NCBI GenBank assembly: GCA_016214245.1
Contig: JACROW010000043.1
Location: 1-11,862, forward strand
Direction: 5' to 3'
From: Candidatus Omnitrophota bacterium
GTDB taxonomy: Bacteria > Omnitrophota > Gorgyraeia > 2-01-FULL-45-10
Length of the DNA stretch: 11,862 nucleotides
The position numbers were made by a program, and so were the translations under genes. The notes below the pieces were generated by a model. That model saw nothing but the letters and a program-made list of their open reading frames with translations, made no database searches and was not told where the DNA came from. Shown piece by piece: positions 1 through 6,329 of this stretch. The number at the start of each line of letters is the position of its first letter. Positions within the stretch are counted from its first letter, which is position 1.

Positions 1-240
1 CCTGTCAAATGGAAATCTTCCAAGTCTCTCTATAGTGTCCTCGCCGATCTCTATCATCATTACCCTGTCGGTTGTCTGCTGCTGCGGCCTTAATCTAAAC
101 CTGATATCGAGGAGTTCAAATTCATAATTATCGAGGAGCCGAAAATATGATGTGGATAGGCCGGCGAGGCAGGCGCATGTGATCAATAAAACCAACGTTG
201 CCTTTTTTATATCGAGCTTTAGGAAGGGTATTTTATACAT
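1..240 (-). CDS. CHASE2-domain membrane sensor protein, N-terminal 80 codons only
   Basis: The gene is cut by the left edge, and only residues 1-80 are visible. The N-terminus is basic (Lys3, Lys8, Lys12, Lys13), followed by one hydrophobic segment at about residues 14-33. Next comes the pattern typical of the start of an extracytoplasmic CHASE2 sensor domain: FELLDIRFRLRP at 41-52, then a short hydrophobic strand with acidic residues (MMIEIGEDTIERLGRFP, 61-77). CHASE2 domains usually sit in front of adenylate/guanylate cyclase, kinase or phosphatase outputs. The output domain lies outside the window, so the activity is unknown. The ATG at 240-238 follows the mlaD stop by 26 bases in the same direction, which suggests read-through from the mla operon. 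No Shine-Dalgarno sequence is visible before this ATG, so the exact start is less certain than the family. Confidence 0.72.
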   Translation of the reverse strand, partial: MYKIPFLKLDIKKATLVLLITCACLAGLSTSYFRLLDNYEFELLDIRFRLRPQQQTTDRVMMIEIGEDTIERLGRFPFDR

Positions 241-266
241 GGAAAGATATGACTGGAGGCGGTTTC

Positions 267-890
267 CTATTTCTCTTTCCCCTTCATCAGTAATTTCCAG
301 GGATGCTTCTTTATGTCTTCGCTGAATTCCTTGAAGTTCACCGCGGTCTGTTCCAGATTCACAGCGATATTATCCACCCTCTGCCTGTTGTCCTTGACGA
401 CGCCTGTTAAATTCTGGGCAAGGCCCTTGACCTCCACCAATGTCTTGTCCAGATTCTCTGCTATCCCCTCCGCTTTCTTCATCAGTTTTCTCATTTCAAC
501 AGGATCTTCGCTTATGAGAGTAGCACCTTCCTTCACGAAAGGCTTATCAGGCGAACCGGCCGTTATGCCGATGTAGGCGTCGCCTATCAGGCCGGATGTA
601 GAGATGAAGGCGATCGAATCTTCCCGGAGTTTTGCCTTCTTATTCAATGTGAGAATGAGCTCAACCCTCGTCTCGGGTTCATAGTTGAATTTTATCTTCT
701 CGACGCGGCCGACCTCTATCCCTGAAAGCTTGACTATGGAGTCTACCTTTACGCCCTCGGCATAATTGAAGTAGGTCTTCAGCTTGTAAGGCCTTGCGCT
801 GAAATCGGTCGTCTTGACCCAGAATATCACGGCGACGACTATTGCCGCAACCACGACCATCCCCGTCTTTAACTCATTTGTCATTTTCAT
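267..890 (-). CDS. mlaD: MlaD-family MCE-domain lipid transport protein
   Basis: This is the periplasmic, membrane-anchored substrate-binding subunit of an MlaEFD/Ttg2-type ABC transporter that moves phospholipids between inner and outer membranes in diderm bacteria. The 207-residue protein has a single N-terminal transmembrane helix at about 10-26. A single MCE domain follows at about 36-113, with the usual YFNYAEGVKVDSIVKLSGIEVGRV opening and STSGLIGDAYIGI near 97-109. The C-terminal region (about 130-190) is helical and amphipathic, as expected for the part that forms a channel or contacts partners, and ends in the frequently seen KKHPWKLL pattern. The start at 890 is preceded by AAGGAG with a good spacing. 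The gene lies 29 bases after mlaF. The call is well supported by motif and by the mlaF/mlaE context; the substrate is inferred from the family. Confidence 0.92.
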   Translation of the reverse strand: MKMTNELKTGMVVVAAIVVAVIFWVKTTDFSARPYKLKTYFNYAEGVKVDSIVKLSGIEVGRVEKIKFNYEPETRVELILTLNKKAKLREDSIAFISTSGLIGDAYIGITAGSPDKPFVKEGATLISEDPVEMRKLMKKAEGIAENLDKTLVEVKGLAQNLTGVVKDNRQRVDNIAVNLEQTAVNFKEFSEDIKKHPWKLLMKGKEK

Positions 891-919
891 AGCATATCTC
901 CTTAGTTTTTAGCTTATAG

Positions 920-1717
920 CTATCTTATCAAATGTTCCAGATAATCATCTTTTTGCTGGAAAAACCTTATAGGGCCATCGGGGCTCCCAGAGATGAATTG
1001 CTGAACCGATGGATTATTGCTCCTCTTTATTTCATCGGACGTTCCAACCTCTAGCACCTTGCCTTCGTAAAGCATCGCCACCCTATCGGCTATGGAGAAG
1101 ACGCTCTTCATATCATGTGTGACGACGATGCTCGTGATGGATAGTTTCTTCGATAAATCCAGTATCAGTTTGTCGATAACTCCTGCTACGATCGGGTCGA
1201 GCCCCGCAGTGGGCTCATCATAGAAGACGATCTCCGGGTCCATCGCGATCGCGCGCGCAAGGCCCACTCTCTTCCTCATCCCTCCTGAAAGTTGGCTCGG
1301 CATGAGGTCCTCAAATCCCCTCAGGCCCACAAGCTCGAGCTTCATCTTCACGACGATATCTATAACTCCTCTTTCCAATTTCGTGTGTTCCCTTAAAGGG
1401 AGGCTTACATTTTCTCCGACGGTCATGGAATCAAAAAGGGCTGCTGATTGAAAACACATGCCGATCTTTTTCTTCAGGGCGTCCATCTCGTCATCGCTGA
1501 CTCTAGTCAGGTCCTTGCCCAGTAGATATATCTTCCCGGAGTCCGGTTTCAACGCACCGGTGATATGCCGAAGAAACGTGCTCTTGCCGCAACCGGAACC
1601 GCCCATTATGACGAACGTATCGCCTCTATAAACTTCCAGGCTTATGCCGTTGAGGATCGTCCTTTCGCCGAATTTCTTTATTACGTTTTCAGCCTTTATT
1701 ACAACTTCCTTTTCCAT
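920..1717 (-). CDS. mlaF: MlaF-family ABC transporter ATP-binding protein
   Basis: This is the cytoplasmic ATPase that drives the Mla-type phospholipid transporter with MlaE and MlaD. All ABC ATPase motifs can be read: Walker A GGSGCGKST at 39-47, Q-loop Gln90, the signature LSGGM at 143-147, Walker B ending in YDEPTAGLDP around 166-175, and the switch histidine at His201 in VVTHD. The length (265) is normal for the family. The C-terminus extends past the nucleotide-binding core with a conserved FISGSPDGPI stretch, typical of MlaF/Ttg2A. The gap from the mlaE stop to the ATG is only 9 bases, with AGGTG as a modest ribosome site, so co-translation with mlaE is likely. In E. coli, MlaF binds the STAS protein MlaB; a STAS gene lies two genes upstream here. 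Confidence 0.95.
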   Translation of the reverse strand: MEKEVVIKAENVIKKFGERTILNGISLEVYRGDTFVIMGGSGCGKSTFLRHITGALKPDSGKIYLLGKDLTRVSDDEMDALKKKIGMCFQSAALFDSMTVGENVSLPLREHTKLERGVIDIVVKMKLELVGLRGFEDLMPSQLSGGMRKRVGLARAIAMDPEIVFYDEPTAGLDPIVAGVIDKLILDLSKKLSITSIVVTHDMKSVFSIADRVAMLYEGKVLEVGTSDEIKRSNNPSVQQFISGSPDGPIRFFQQKDDYLEHLIR

Positions 1718-1726
1718 TTATAACAC

Positions 1727-2521
1727 CTATTTATTTGCGAAGTAGAATATGCCGGTCAATATGCAATCGAAAAGTATTACGAGGATGAAGCTTGTTACCA
1801 CGCTTATGGTTGTAGCCTTTCCAACGCCTTCAGCGCCGCCTTTCGTATTGAGGCCCATGTAGCAGCCTACCATGGAGATCGTGATCCCGAATACGACGCT
1901 TTTGACGAGGCCCGTCCATACATCTTTCCAGGCCATGAATTGGAAGGAGAATGTTAGGTACCTGTAGGGGTCGAGATGAAGGTTGAAGACCCCGACCAGA
2001 AATCCGCCGAAGATGCCGACGATATCAGCGAATATCACCAGGCACGGAAGCATCACGAGAAGCGATAGAAATCGCGGCACGACCAAGAATCGTATCGGGT
2101 TAAGCGCCATCGTATCGAGCGCCTCTATCTGCTCCGTCACCTTCATCGTGCCCAACTCCGCGGTGATTGCGGCGCCGACCCTTCCGGCAACGACGAGGGC
2201 AGTCAAGACAGGGCCGAGCTCCCTCGCTATACCCACGCTCACCATCGGCGCAACATAGATATTGGCGCCGAACCTGGAGAGCTGGTACGCGCTCTGCATC
2301 GCTATCACTATGCCCGTAAAAAATGCCACGAAGAATGCAATTATAAGTGAATCAACGCCTGCGAAGACCATCTGGCTGAATATGCCCTCGCGTTTCGGCA
2401 TCTTTTTCTTGAAGGGCCCCATGATCAGCCAGAAAACAGTCTCAAAAAATAAGGCCAGCACATTCACTACATGCCGACCTGTCCCGATAATTATGCTTCC
2501 TATATTTTCTATAAAGTTCAT
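1727..2521 (-). CDS. mlaE: MlaE-family ABC transporter permease
   Basis: This is the inner-membrane permease of the MCE-type lipid transporter. The 264 residues contain an N-terminal amphipathic/interfacial helix (about 1-35) and five or so hydrophobic segments. The hallmark MlaE core lies at about 99-135 (ARELGPVLTALVVAGRVGAA, then ITAELGTMKVTEQIEAL). This is the cytoplasmic coupling region that docks onto MlaF. The C-terminal GLNTKGGAEGVGKATTISVV segment (about 224-243) is also family-typical. The gene starts 17 bases after the STAS gene stop. No clear Shine-Dalgarno sequence precedes ATG 2521, so initiation probably depends on coupling with the upstream gene. Confidence 0.95.
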   Translation of the reverse strand: MNFIENIGSIIIGTGRHVVNVLALFFETVFWLIMGPFKKKMPKREGIFSQMVFAGVDSLIIAFFVAFFTGIVIAMQSAYQLSRFGANIYVAPMVSVGIARELGPVLTALVVAGRVGAAITAELGTMKVTEQIEALDTMALNPIRFLVVPRFLSLLVMLPCLVIFADIVGIFGGFLVGVFNLHLDPYRYLTFSFQFMAWKDVWTGLVKSVVFGITISMVGCYMGLNTKGGAEGVGKATTISVVTSFILVILFDCILTGIFYFANK

Positions 2522-2538
2522 AGATATAGTCTACGATT

Positions 2539-2874
2539 TTACATAAATGTTGATATGGCCTCTTCCTCCTCAGCCACGATATCAAAAAGCTTCTCCAGCT
2601 TGGTTATCTCAAAAAGGCTTTTTATCTTAGGCGATAGATTCGTCAGCCTCAGCCTCCCGCCGTATGTCCTCATATTCTTCAATACCTCAACGAGGGTCGC
2701 GAGGCCCGATGAATCTACATAACTGACCTTAGAAAAATTTACCACCACCTTCGGTTCTTTCTTCGCTATGAGTTTGTCGAACGCCTTCTTTATGCCGGGA
2801 CTTGAATTTATATCTATCTCGCCATCTATATGACATACGGTCAAATTATTTTTATTCTCTAACCTTATCGGCAT
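2539..2874 (-). CDS. STAS-domain protein, anti-anti-sigma factor or MlaB-like
   Basis: This is a single STAS domain of 111 residues. It has the early acidic loop GEIDINSS (18-25), a central strand VVVNFSKVSYVD, and Asp54-Ser55-Ser56-Gly57, where SpoIIAA/RsbV proteins are phosphorylated by an RsbW/SpoIIAB kinase. The C-terminal part (LRLTNLSPKIKSLFEITKLEKLF) matches the usual anti-sigma-factor-antagonist ending. A strong AAGGAG site precedes the ATG. The two neighbours suggest two readings. An RsbW-like kinase gene lies 28 bases upstream, as in partner-switching modules. mlaE lies 17 bases downstream, where mla operons of many diderms carry the small STAS subunit MlaB. From sequence alone I cannot decide between them. 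The intact Asp-Ser-Ser site favours a phosphorylatable switch protein. Confidence 0.88.
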   Translation of the reverse strand: MPIRLENKNNLTVCHIDGEIDINSSPGIKKAFDKLIAKKEPKVVVNFSKVSYVDSSGLATLVEVLKNMRTYGGRLRLTNLSPKIKSLFEITKLEKLFDIVAEEEEAISTFM

Positions 2875-2902
2875 ATCCCATCTCCTTCTTTTTTTACACC
2901 TT

Positions 2903-3352
2903 TTAAGCTCCGAGACGCTTTGTCATCTTCACCTTGTTCCCGGTATCGTTATATTCCACCTCATCCATAAGGCTCCTTATCAAATAGACGCCCCGTCCGG
3001 AGCCCTTCATTATATTATCGTTCGCCGTCGGATCCGAAAGCTGTCTATAATCAAAGCCGCTGCCTCTATCCTCCACCTCTATATTCAAATTGCTGTTCTT
3101 TAGCCAATAAGTTACCTTCACGGGTTTTGTTACGTCGCGGCGGTTTCCGTGCACGATGGCGTTTATCAAGGCCTCCTCGACGCATAGCCTTATGTCAAAT
3201 TTCATAGAATCATCGATCTCATGAGATGCCGCGGCCTCGAGAACCTTGGAGGAGATTCTTCTTATATATTTTATATCACTCGGAATCTTTACAACTGTTT
3301 TCTTGATCTTATCGTTATTCTTTAAAAACACCGATTGTCCTAAATTTAGCAT
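2903..3352 (-). CDS. RsbW/SpoIIAB-like serine kinase, HATPase_c_2 anti-sigma factor family
   Basis: This small soluble protein has the GHKL ATPase fold of anti-sigma factor kinases. Visible motifs are the N-box VEEALINAIVHGN (58-70), with Glu60, Asn64 and Asn70 positioned to hold Mg-ATP; the G1 box DRGSGFD (95-101); and the G2 box GSGRGVYLIRSLMDEV (117-132). Family members phosphorylate a STAS antagonist and hold a sigma factor. A STAS gene follows after 28 bases, so it is the obvious substrate candidate. No sigma factor gene is in view. The ATG at 3352 overlaps the accA 3' end by 38 bases and has no close ribosome site. A GTG at 3331 with AGGA six bases upstream gives a 142-residue protein and is a credible alternative start. 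Confidence 0.88.
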   Translation of the reverse strand: MLNLGQSVFLKNNDKIKKTVVKIPSDIKYIRRISSKVLEAAASHEIDDSMKFDIRLCVEEALINAIVHGNRRDVTKPVKVTYWLKNSNLNIEVEDRGSGFDYRQLSDPTANDNIMKGSGRGVYLIRSLMDEVEYNDTGNKVKMTKRLGA

Positions 3353-4277
3353 ACCGTGTCTCTAGCAATTTCTCCTTCGTCATGCTGCCCAAATCCGCTA
3401 AATCCCTTTTTATGACTGCCTTTATATTTTCGGCGGTCTCGTGCGGATTCCGATGGGCGCCGCCGAGCGGTTCTTTTATTATACCATCGATTATATGCAT
3501 TTCAAGCAAATCTTTAGCTGTGAGTTTAAGGGCGCTGGCAGACTCAGGCGATTTCGAACGTTCCTTCCACAGGATGGCGGCGCATCCTTCCGGTGATATC
3601 ACAGAATAATAGGCGTTCTCCAGCACATAAATCCTATCACCTACGCCGATGCCAAGAGCCCCCCCAGACCCGCCCTCTCCAATGACGATGACTATTATGG
3701 CCGCTTTGAGAGCTGCCATCTCTCTTAAGTTATACGCGATCGCCTCTGCCTGACCCCTCTCTTCTGCGCCGATGCCGGGATATGCGCCGGGCGTATCGAT
3801 GAATACGACTATCGGAAGGCCTGATTTGGCGGCCAGGCTCATTATCCTTATGGCCTTTCTGTAGCCTTCCGGATGGGCGCACCCAAAATTTCTTTCGAGG
3901 TTTTCTTTTGTGTCCCTGCCTTTCTGGTGGCCTATAACCACAATCCGATCACTGTCCAATTTTGCAACGCCGCAGACTATCGCCTTGTCATCGGCGAAAT
4001 GCCTGTCGCCGTGGAGCTCTATAAAATCGGTCATCATCATATCAATATAATCCAGTGTGTAAGGCCGCTGAGGGTGGCGTGCTATCTGAACCCGCTGCCA
4101 AGGAGTAAGATTTTCATATATATCTTTTTTAATCTTGGACAACTTCTCCTCGAGGCGCTTCACCTCGTTGGATATATCGATGTCCTGCTTGGTGGTGAAT
4201 CCTTTCAGCTCTTGTATCTTTCTCTCTAATTCGATTATCGGCTTTTCGAACTCCAGGCCGCTGGGTAAATTTGCCAT
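3315..4277 (-). CDS. accA: Acetyl-CoA carboxylase carboxyltransferase subunit alpha
   Basis: This is the alpha half of the carboxyltransferase that moves the carboxyl group from biotin carboxyl carrier protein to acetyl-CoA, giving malonyl-CoA for fatty-acid synthesis. The 320-residue length matches bacterial AccA. The N-terminal coiled/helical region (about 9-60: FEKPIIELERKI, then EVKRLEEKLSKI) is typical, followed by WQRVQIARHPQRPYTLDYI (60-78), ELHGDR (87-92) and GHQKGRDTKEN (116-126). The crotonase-like core has FIDTPGAYPGIGAEERGQ (159-176) and the glycine-rich GEGGSGGALGIGVGD (200-214). The partner accD is not in the window. The gene lies 18 bases after the L,D-transpeptidase stop, and its end overlaps the RsbW-like gene. 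Confidence 0.97.
   Translation of the reverse strand: MANLPSGLEFEKPIIELERKIQELKGFTTKQDIDISNEVKRLEEKLSKIKKDIYENLTPWQRVQIARHPQRPYTLDYIDMMMTDFIELHGDRHFADDKAIVCGVAKLDSDRIVVIGHQKGRDTKENLERNFGCAHPEGYRKAIRIMSLAAKSGLPIVVFIDTPGAYPGIGAEERGQAEAIAYNLREMAALKAAIIVIVIGEGGSGGALGIGVGDRIYVLENAYYSVISPEGCAAILWKERSKSPESASALKLTAKDLLEMHIIDGIIKEPLGGAHRNPHETAENIKAVIKRDLADLGSMTKEKLLETRYAKFRTIGVFKE
3338..3341 (-). promoter_or_regulatory. Possible ribosome binding site for a GTG start of the RsbW-like gene
   Basis: AGGA on the minus strand lies six bases before GTG 3331-3329, in frame with the RsbW-like protein. The longer ATG start at 3352 has no comparable site; the nearest AAGGAG is about 18 bases away. If used, the overlap with accA shrinks from 38 to 17 bases. 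The seven residues lost lie before the conserved fold, so homology does not settle the choice. Confidence 0.35.
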
Positions 4278-4295
4278 AATTCAAGCTCTCTATCT

Positions 4296-5231
4296 TCAGT
4301 CTACTATAACAACCTCAGTTCCTTCAGGGACGATCGAATAAAGCTCCTCAATATCTGAATTAGCCATGCGCACGCAGCCGGCAGTAACCTGCTTACCTAT
4401 AGACTGGGGATCAGTTGTGCCATGCATGCCATAACCGGGTTGCGATATGCCAAGCCATCGGCTGCCTAAAATATTGTTGGGGCTGCCGGCCGGCACCACA
4501 GCTCCTGTCGTATACCATACGGGGTCCTTCAGCTTATTTGTGATCTTGAATGTTCCTATTGGGGTGGAGAAGTCCTTTCCTGTAGAGACCCTATAGGTCT
4601 TCAATATGTTTCCGTCAGCCTTTAAAGTTAATATATTCTGTGACTTGTCCACGACGATGCTGAATCGCGCTTTAGATATCTTCAGCTTCTGACCGATCCT
4701 TACGGTATCGTTTCTTATGTTGTTCGCCTTTGAGATGAATTCAACCGTAGTATTGAACTTCTTTGCAATTTTACTAAGCGTGTCTCCTTTCTCTACTTCG
4801 TAAACGAGTGAGTCCTGTGTGATAATCGGCGAAAATAATATATTCGTGTTCACGCTGTCCAGCAGTTCCTGCATCTTAAGGATATTTTTTGAATCCGGGA
4901 AGGCCTCCATCATCTTTTGATATAGGTCTTTTGCCTTTAGAAGATCTTTTCGTTTCTCATATATAGATGCTAAAGCGAAATATGCCGATTCGGCCTGCGA
5001 GAAGTGCGGGTATTCTGTGATCAGGTCCTGTAAAATATTTATCGCAGCGTCATCGTCGCCCTGAGCCATCAGCTTCTCAGCCTTATTTAATAAGGAGGCC
5101 GATCGATCACCAATCTTGATAGAGGGTGCTCCTTTGTGAGTGCTGACGTTAACGATGGTATTATAAATAAAAAAAAGACATACTAAACCGGCTGTCACGA
5201 GACCTGCAGTTATCAATAACTTCTTATTCAT
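4296..5231 (-). CDS. L,D-transpeptidase with TPR-like and LysM domains (YkuD family)
   Basis: This is a peptidoglycan cross-linking or remodelling enzyme acting outside the inner membrane. Domain order in 311 residues: a single N-terminal membrane helix (about 5-27, no lipobox, so an anchor rather than a lipoprotein); a tetratricopeptide-like helical repeat region (about 46-118, with AEKLMAQGDDDAAINILQDL and LLKAKDLYQKMMEAFPDS); one LysM peptidoglycan-binding module (about 143-185); and a C-terminal YkuD domain (about 190-310). The catalytic YkuD signature is present as His270-Gly271 and TAGCVRM with Cys286 and Arg288. The ATG is preceded by AAAGGAG at a slightly short spacing. The gene begins 21 bases after the DUF212 gene. 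Its physiological substrate is inferred from family membership. Confidence 0.92.
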   Translation of the reverse strand: MNKKLLITAGLVTAGLVCLFFIYNTIVNVSTHKGAPSIKIGDRSASLLNKAEKLMAQGDDDAAINILQDLITEYPHFSQAESAYFALASIYEKRKDLLKAKDLYQKMMEAFPDSKNILKMQELLDSVNTNILFSPIITQDSLVYEVEKGDTLSKIAKKFNTTVEFISKANNIRNDTVRIGQKLKISKARFSIVVDKSQNILTLKADGNILKTYRVSTGKDFSTPIGTFKITNKLKDPVWYTTGAVVPAGSPNNILGSRWLGISQPGYGMHGTTDPQSIGKQVTAGCVRMANSDIEELYSIVPEGTEVVIVD

Positions 5232-5252
5232 ATGCTCCTTTCTTGATGTGAG

Positions 5253-5699
5253 TTATTTGTAGAGTAAAAGCGACACCAGTATCCCTAGGGCTGCTCCGGC
5301 CAGGACCTCTACAGGGGTATGGCCGATAAACTCTTTGAGTTGATCTTCATCCAGTTTTTTCTTCCAATATATGTCATCGAGCATCTTATTTAGGACCTCG
5401 GCCTGCCTGCCTGCCGAATGCCTCACGCCCTGCGCATCAAACAATACTATCAAGGTAAAAAGGAGCGTAATAGCGAATATGGCGGAATCGAAGCCATACG
5501 TGACGCCGATGGATGTGGCGAGGCTAGAGACGCCTGCAGCGTGAGAGCTCGGCATGCCGCCGGTCCCGACGAACCATCGGAAGTTGAACCTTCTCTCCCT
5601 GAATATGCCCAGCGCAACCTTTATGGTCTGGGCTATAACCCAGGCCGCAACGGATGTCCAGAATATATAATTTTTACTGAACTCTATCAGGTGAACCAT
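5253..5699 (-). CDS. Divergent PAP2/DUF212-family membrane protein
   Basis: This is a 148-residue protein of the family named for distant similarity to acid phosphatase/vanadium-dependent haloperoxidase (YuiD-like, DUF212). The recognisable motifs are GGMPSSHAA (47-55), DAQGVRHSAGRQAEVLN (88-104) and GHTPVEVLAGA (126-136). These histidines and arginines correspond to the phosphate-handling residues of PAP2 enzymes. Hydrophobic stretches at about 12-31, 56-90 and 132-147 indicate an integral membrane protein. The biochemical substrate is not established from sequence; a lipid phosphate is only a plausible guess. The gene is followed at 21 bases by the L,D-transpeptidase, which fits an envelope role. 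Upstream is a 56-base gap with promoter-like hexamers, so this may start a transcription unit of its own. The ribosome site (GGGA) is weak. Confidence 0.88.
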   Translation of the reverse strand: MVHLIEFSKNYIFWTSVAAWVIAQTIKVALGIFRERRFNFRWFVGTGGMPSSHAAGVSSLATSIGVTYGFDSAIFAITLLFTLIVLFDAQGVRHSAGRQAEVLNKMLDDIYWKKKLDEDQLKEFIGHTPVEVLAGAALGILVSLLLYK

Positions 5700-5714
5700 G
5701 GTCTTGGTCCCAAT

Positions 5715-5743
5715 ATTATATTATAATAGAACGCAAGAGGCAA
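5715..5743 (-). promoter_or_regulatory. Predicted sigma-70-type promoter before the DUF212 gene
   Basis: On the minus strand a perfect -10 hexamer TATAAT (5720-5715) lies 17 bases after TTGCCT (5743-5738), which matches four of six -35 positions. A second overlapping TATAAT sits at 5725-5720. Transcription from the main pair would begin near 5708, leaving a leader of only about nine bases before ATG 5699. An 8-bp A/T-only inverted repeat (5712-5719 with 5743-5750) overlaps both elements. The region is A/T-rich, so chance matches are possible. Confidence 0.42.
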
Positions 5744-5755
5744 TAATATTACAAA

Positions 5756-6313
5756 CTATCCCCTTATCAATGCTATCGCCTCGGCCCTTGTCTTTTCATT
5801 CTGCCTGAAGATACCTCTCACAGCGCTCGTGATAGTCAAAACGCCTGGTTTTTTTACCCCGCGCATCGACATGCACATATGTTCTGCTTCTATCACCACC
5901 AGGACACCCTTCGGTTTCAATTTTTTCATGATTATATCGGCTATGTCTGTAGTGAGATGCTCCTGAACCTGTAATCTCTTGGATAATATATCCACTACCC
6001 TTGCAAGCTTGCTTAAGCCCGTAACCCTGTTTCCACTTGGTATGTAGGCAACGTGCGCCTTACCAACAAATGGGAGAAGGTGGTGTTCGCACAAAGAGTA
6101 GAGGGGTATGCCTTTCAGTAATATTATTTCATCGTGGTCCTTTTCAAAGACCACCTCGAGCTCCTTCTCCGGATTGAGGTCCATTCCGGCCAATATCTCC
6201 TCGTACATCTCGGCGACGCGTTTAGGCGTATCCTTTATATCGCGCCTTTTCGGATCCTCTCCTACCGCCGTCAAGATATCTTTAATCGCTTTCTCTATCA
6301 ATCTTTTATTCAT
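5756..6313 (-). CDS. folE: GTP cyclohydrolase I, type IA
   Basis: FolE converts GTP to 7,8-dihydroneopterin triphosphate, the first step of tetrahydrofolate (and in some bacteria queuosine or biopterin) synthesis. The 185-residue length is normal for the bacterial enzyme. The zinc and catalytic residues are all there: [20 protein letters not shown] (71-90) with Cys75 and His77/His78, and [14 protein letters not shown] (144-157) with Cys147. [22 protein letters not shown] (97-118) is the other hallmark block. GAGGAGC directly before the ATG is one of the strongest ribosome sites in the window. The gene starts 16 bases after mnmE and is the last of the tightly packed folate-related run, before the 56-base gap. 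Confidence 0.97.
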   Translation of the reverse strand: MNKRLIEKAIKDILTAVGEDPKRRDIKDTPKRVAEMYEEILAGMDLNPEKELEVVFEKDHDEIILLKGIPLYSLCEHHLLPFVGKAHVAYIPSGNRVTGLSKLARVVDILSKRLQVQEHLTTDIADIIMKKLKPKGVLVVIEAEHMCMSMRGVKKPGVLTITSAVRGIFRQNEKTRAEAIALIRG

Positions 6314-6329
6314 AATTGCTCCTCTGGCA

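Noticed and set aside
5401..5415. GCCT-repeat at 5401-5415 as a microsatellite
   Set aside because: It encodes the conserved GRQAEV block of the DUF212 family, so the repetition follows from conserved residues.
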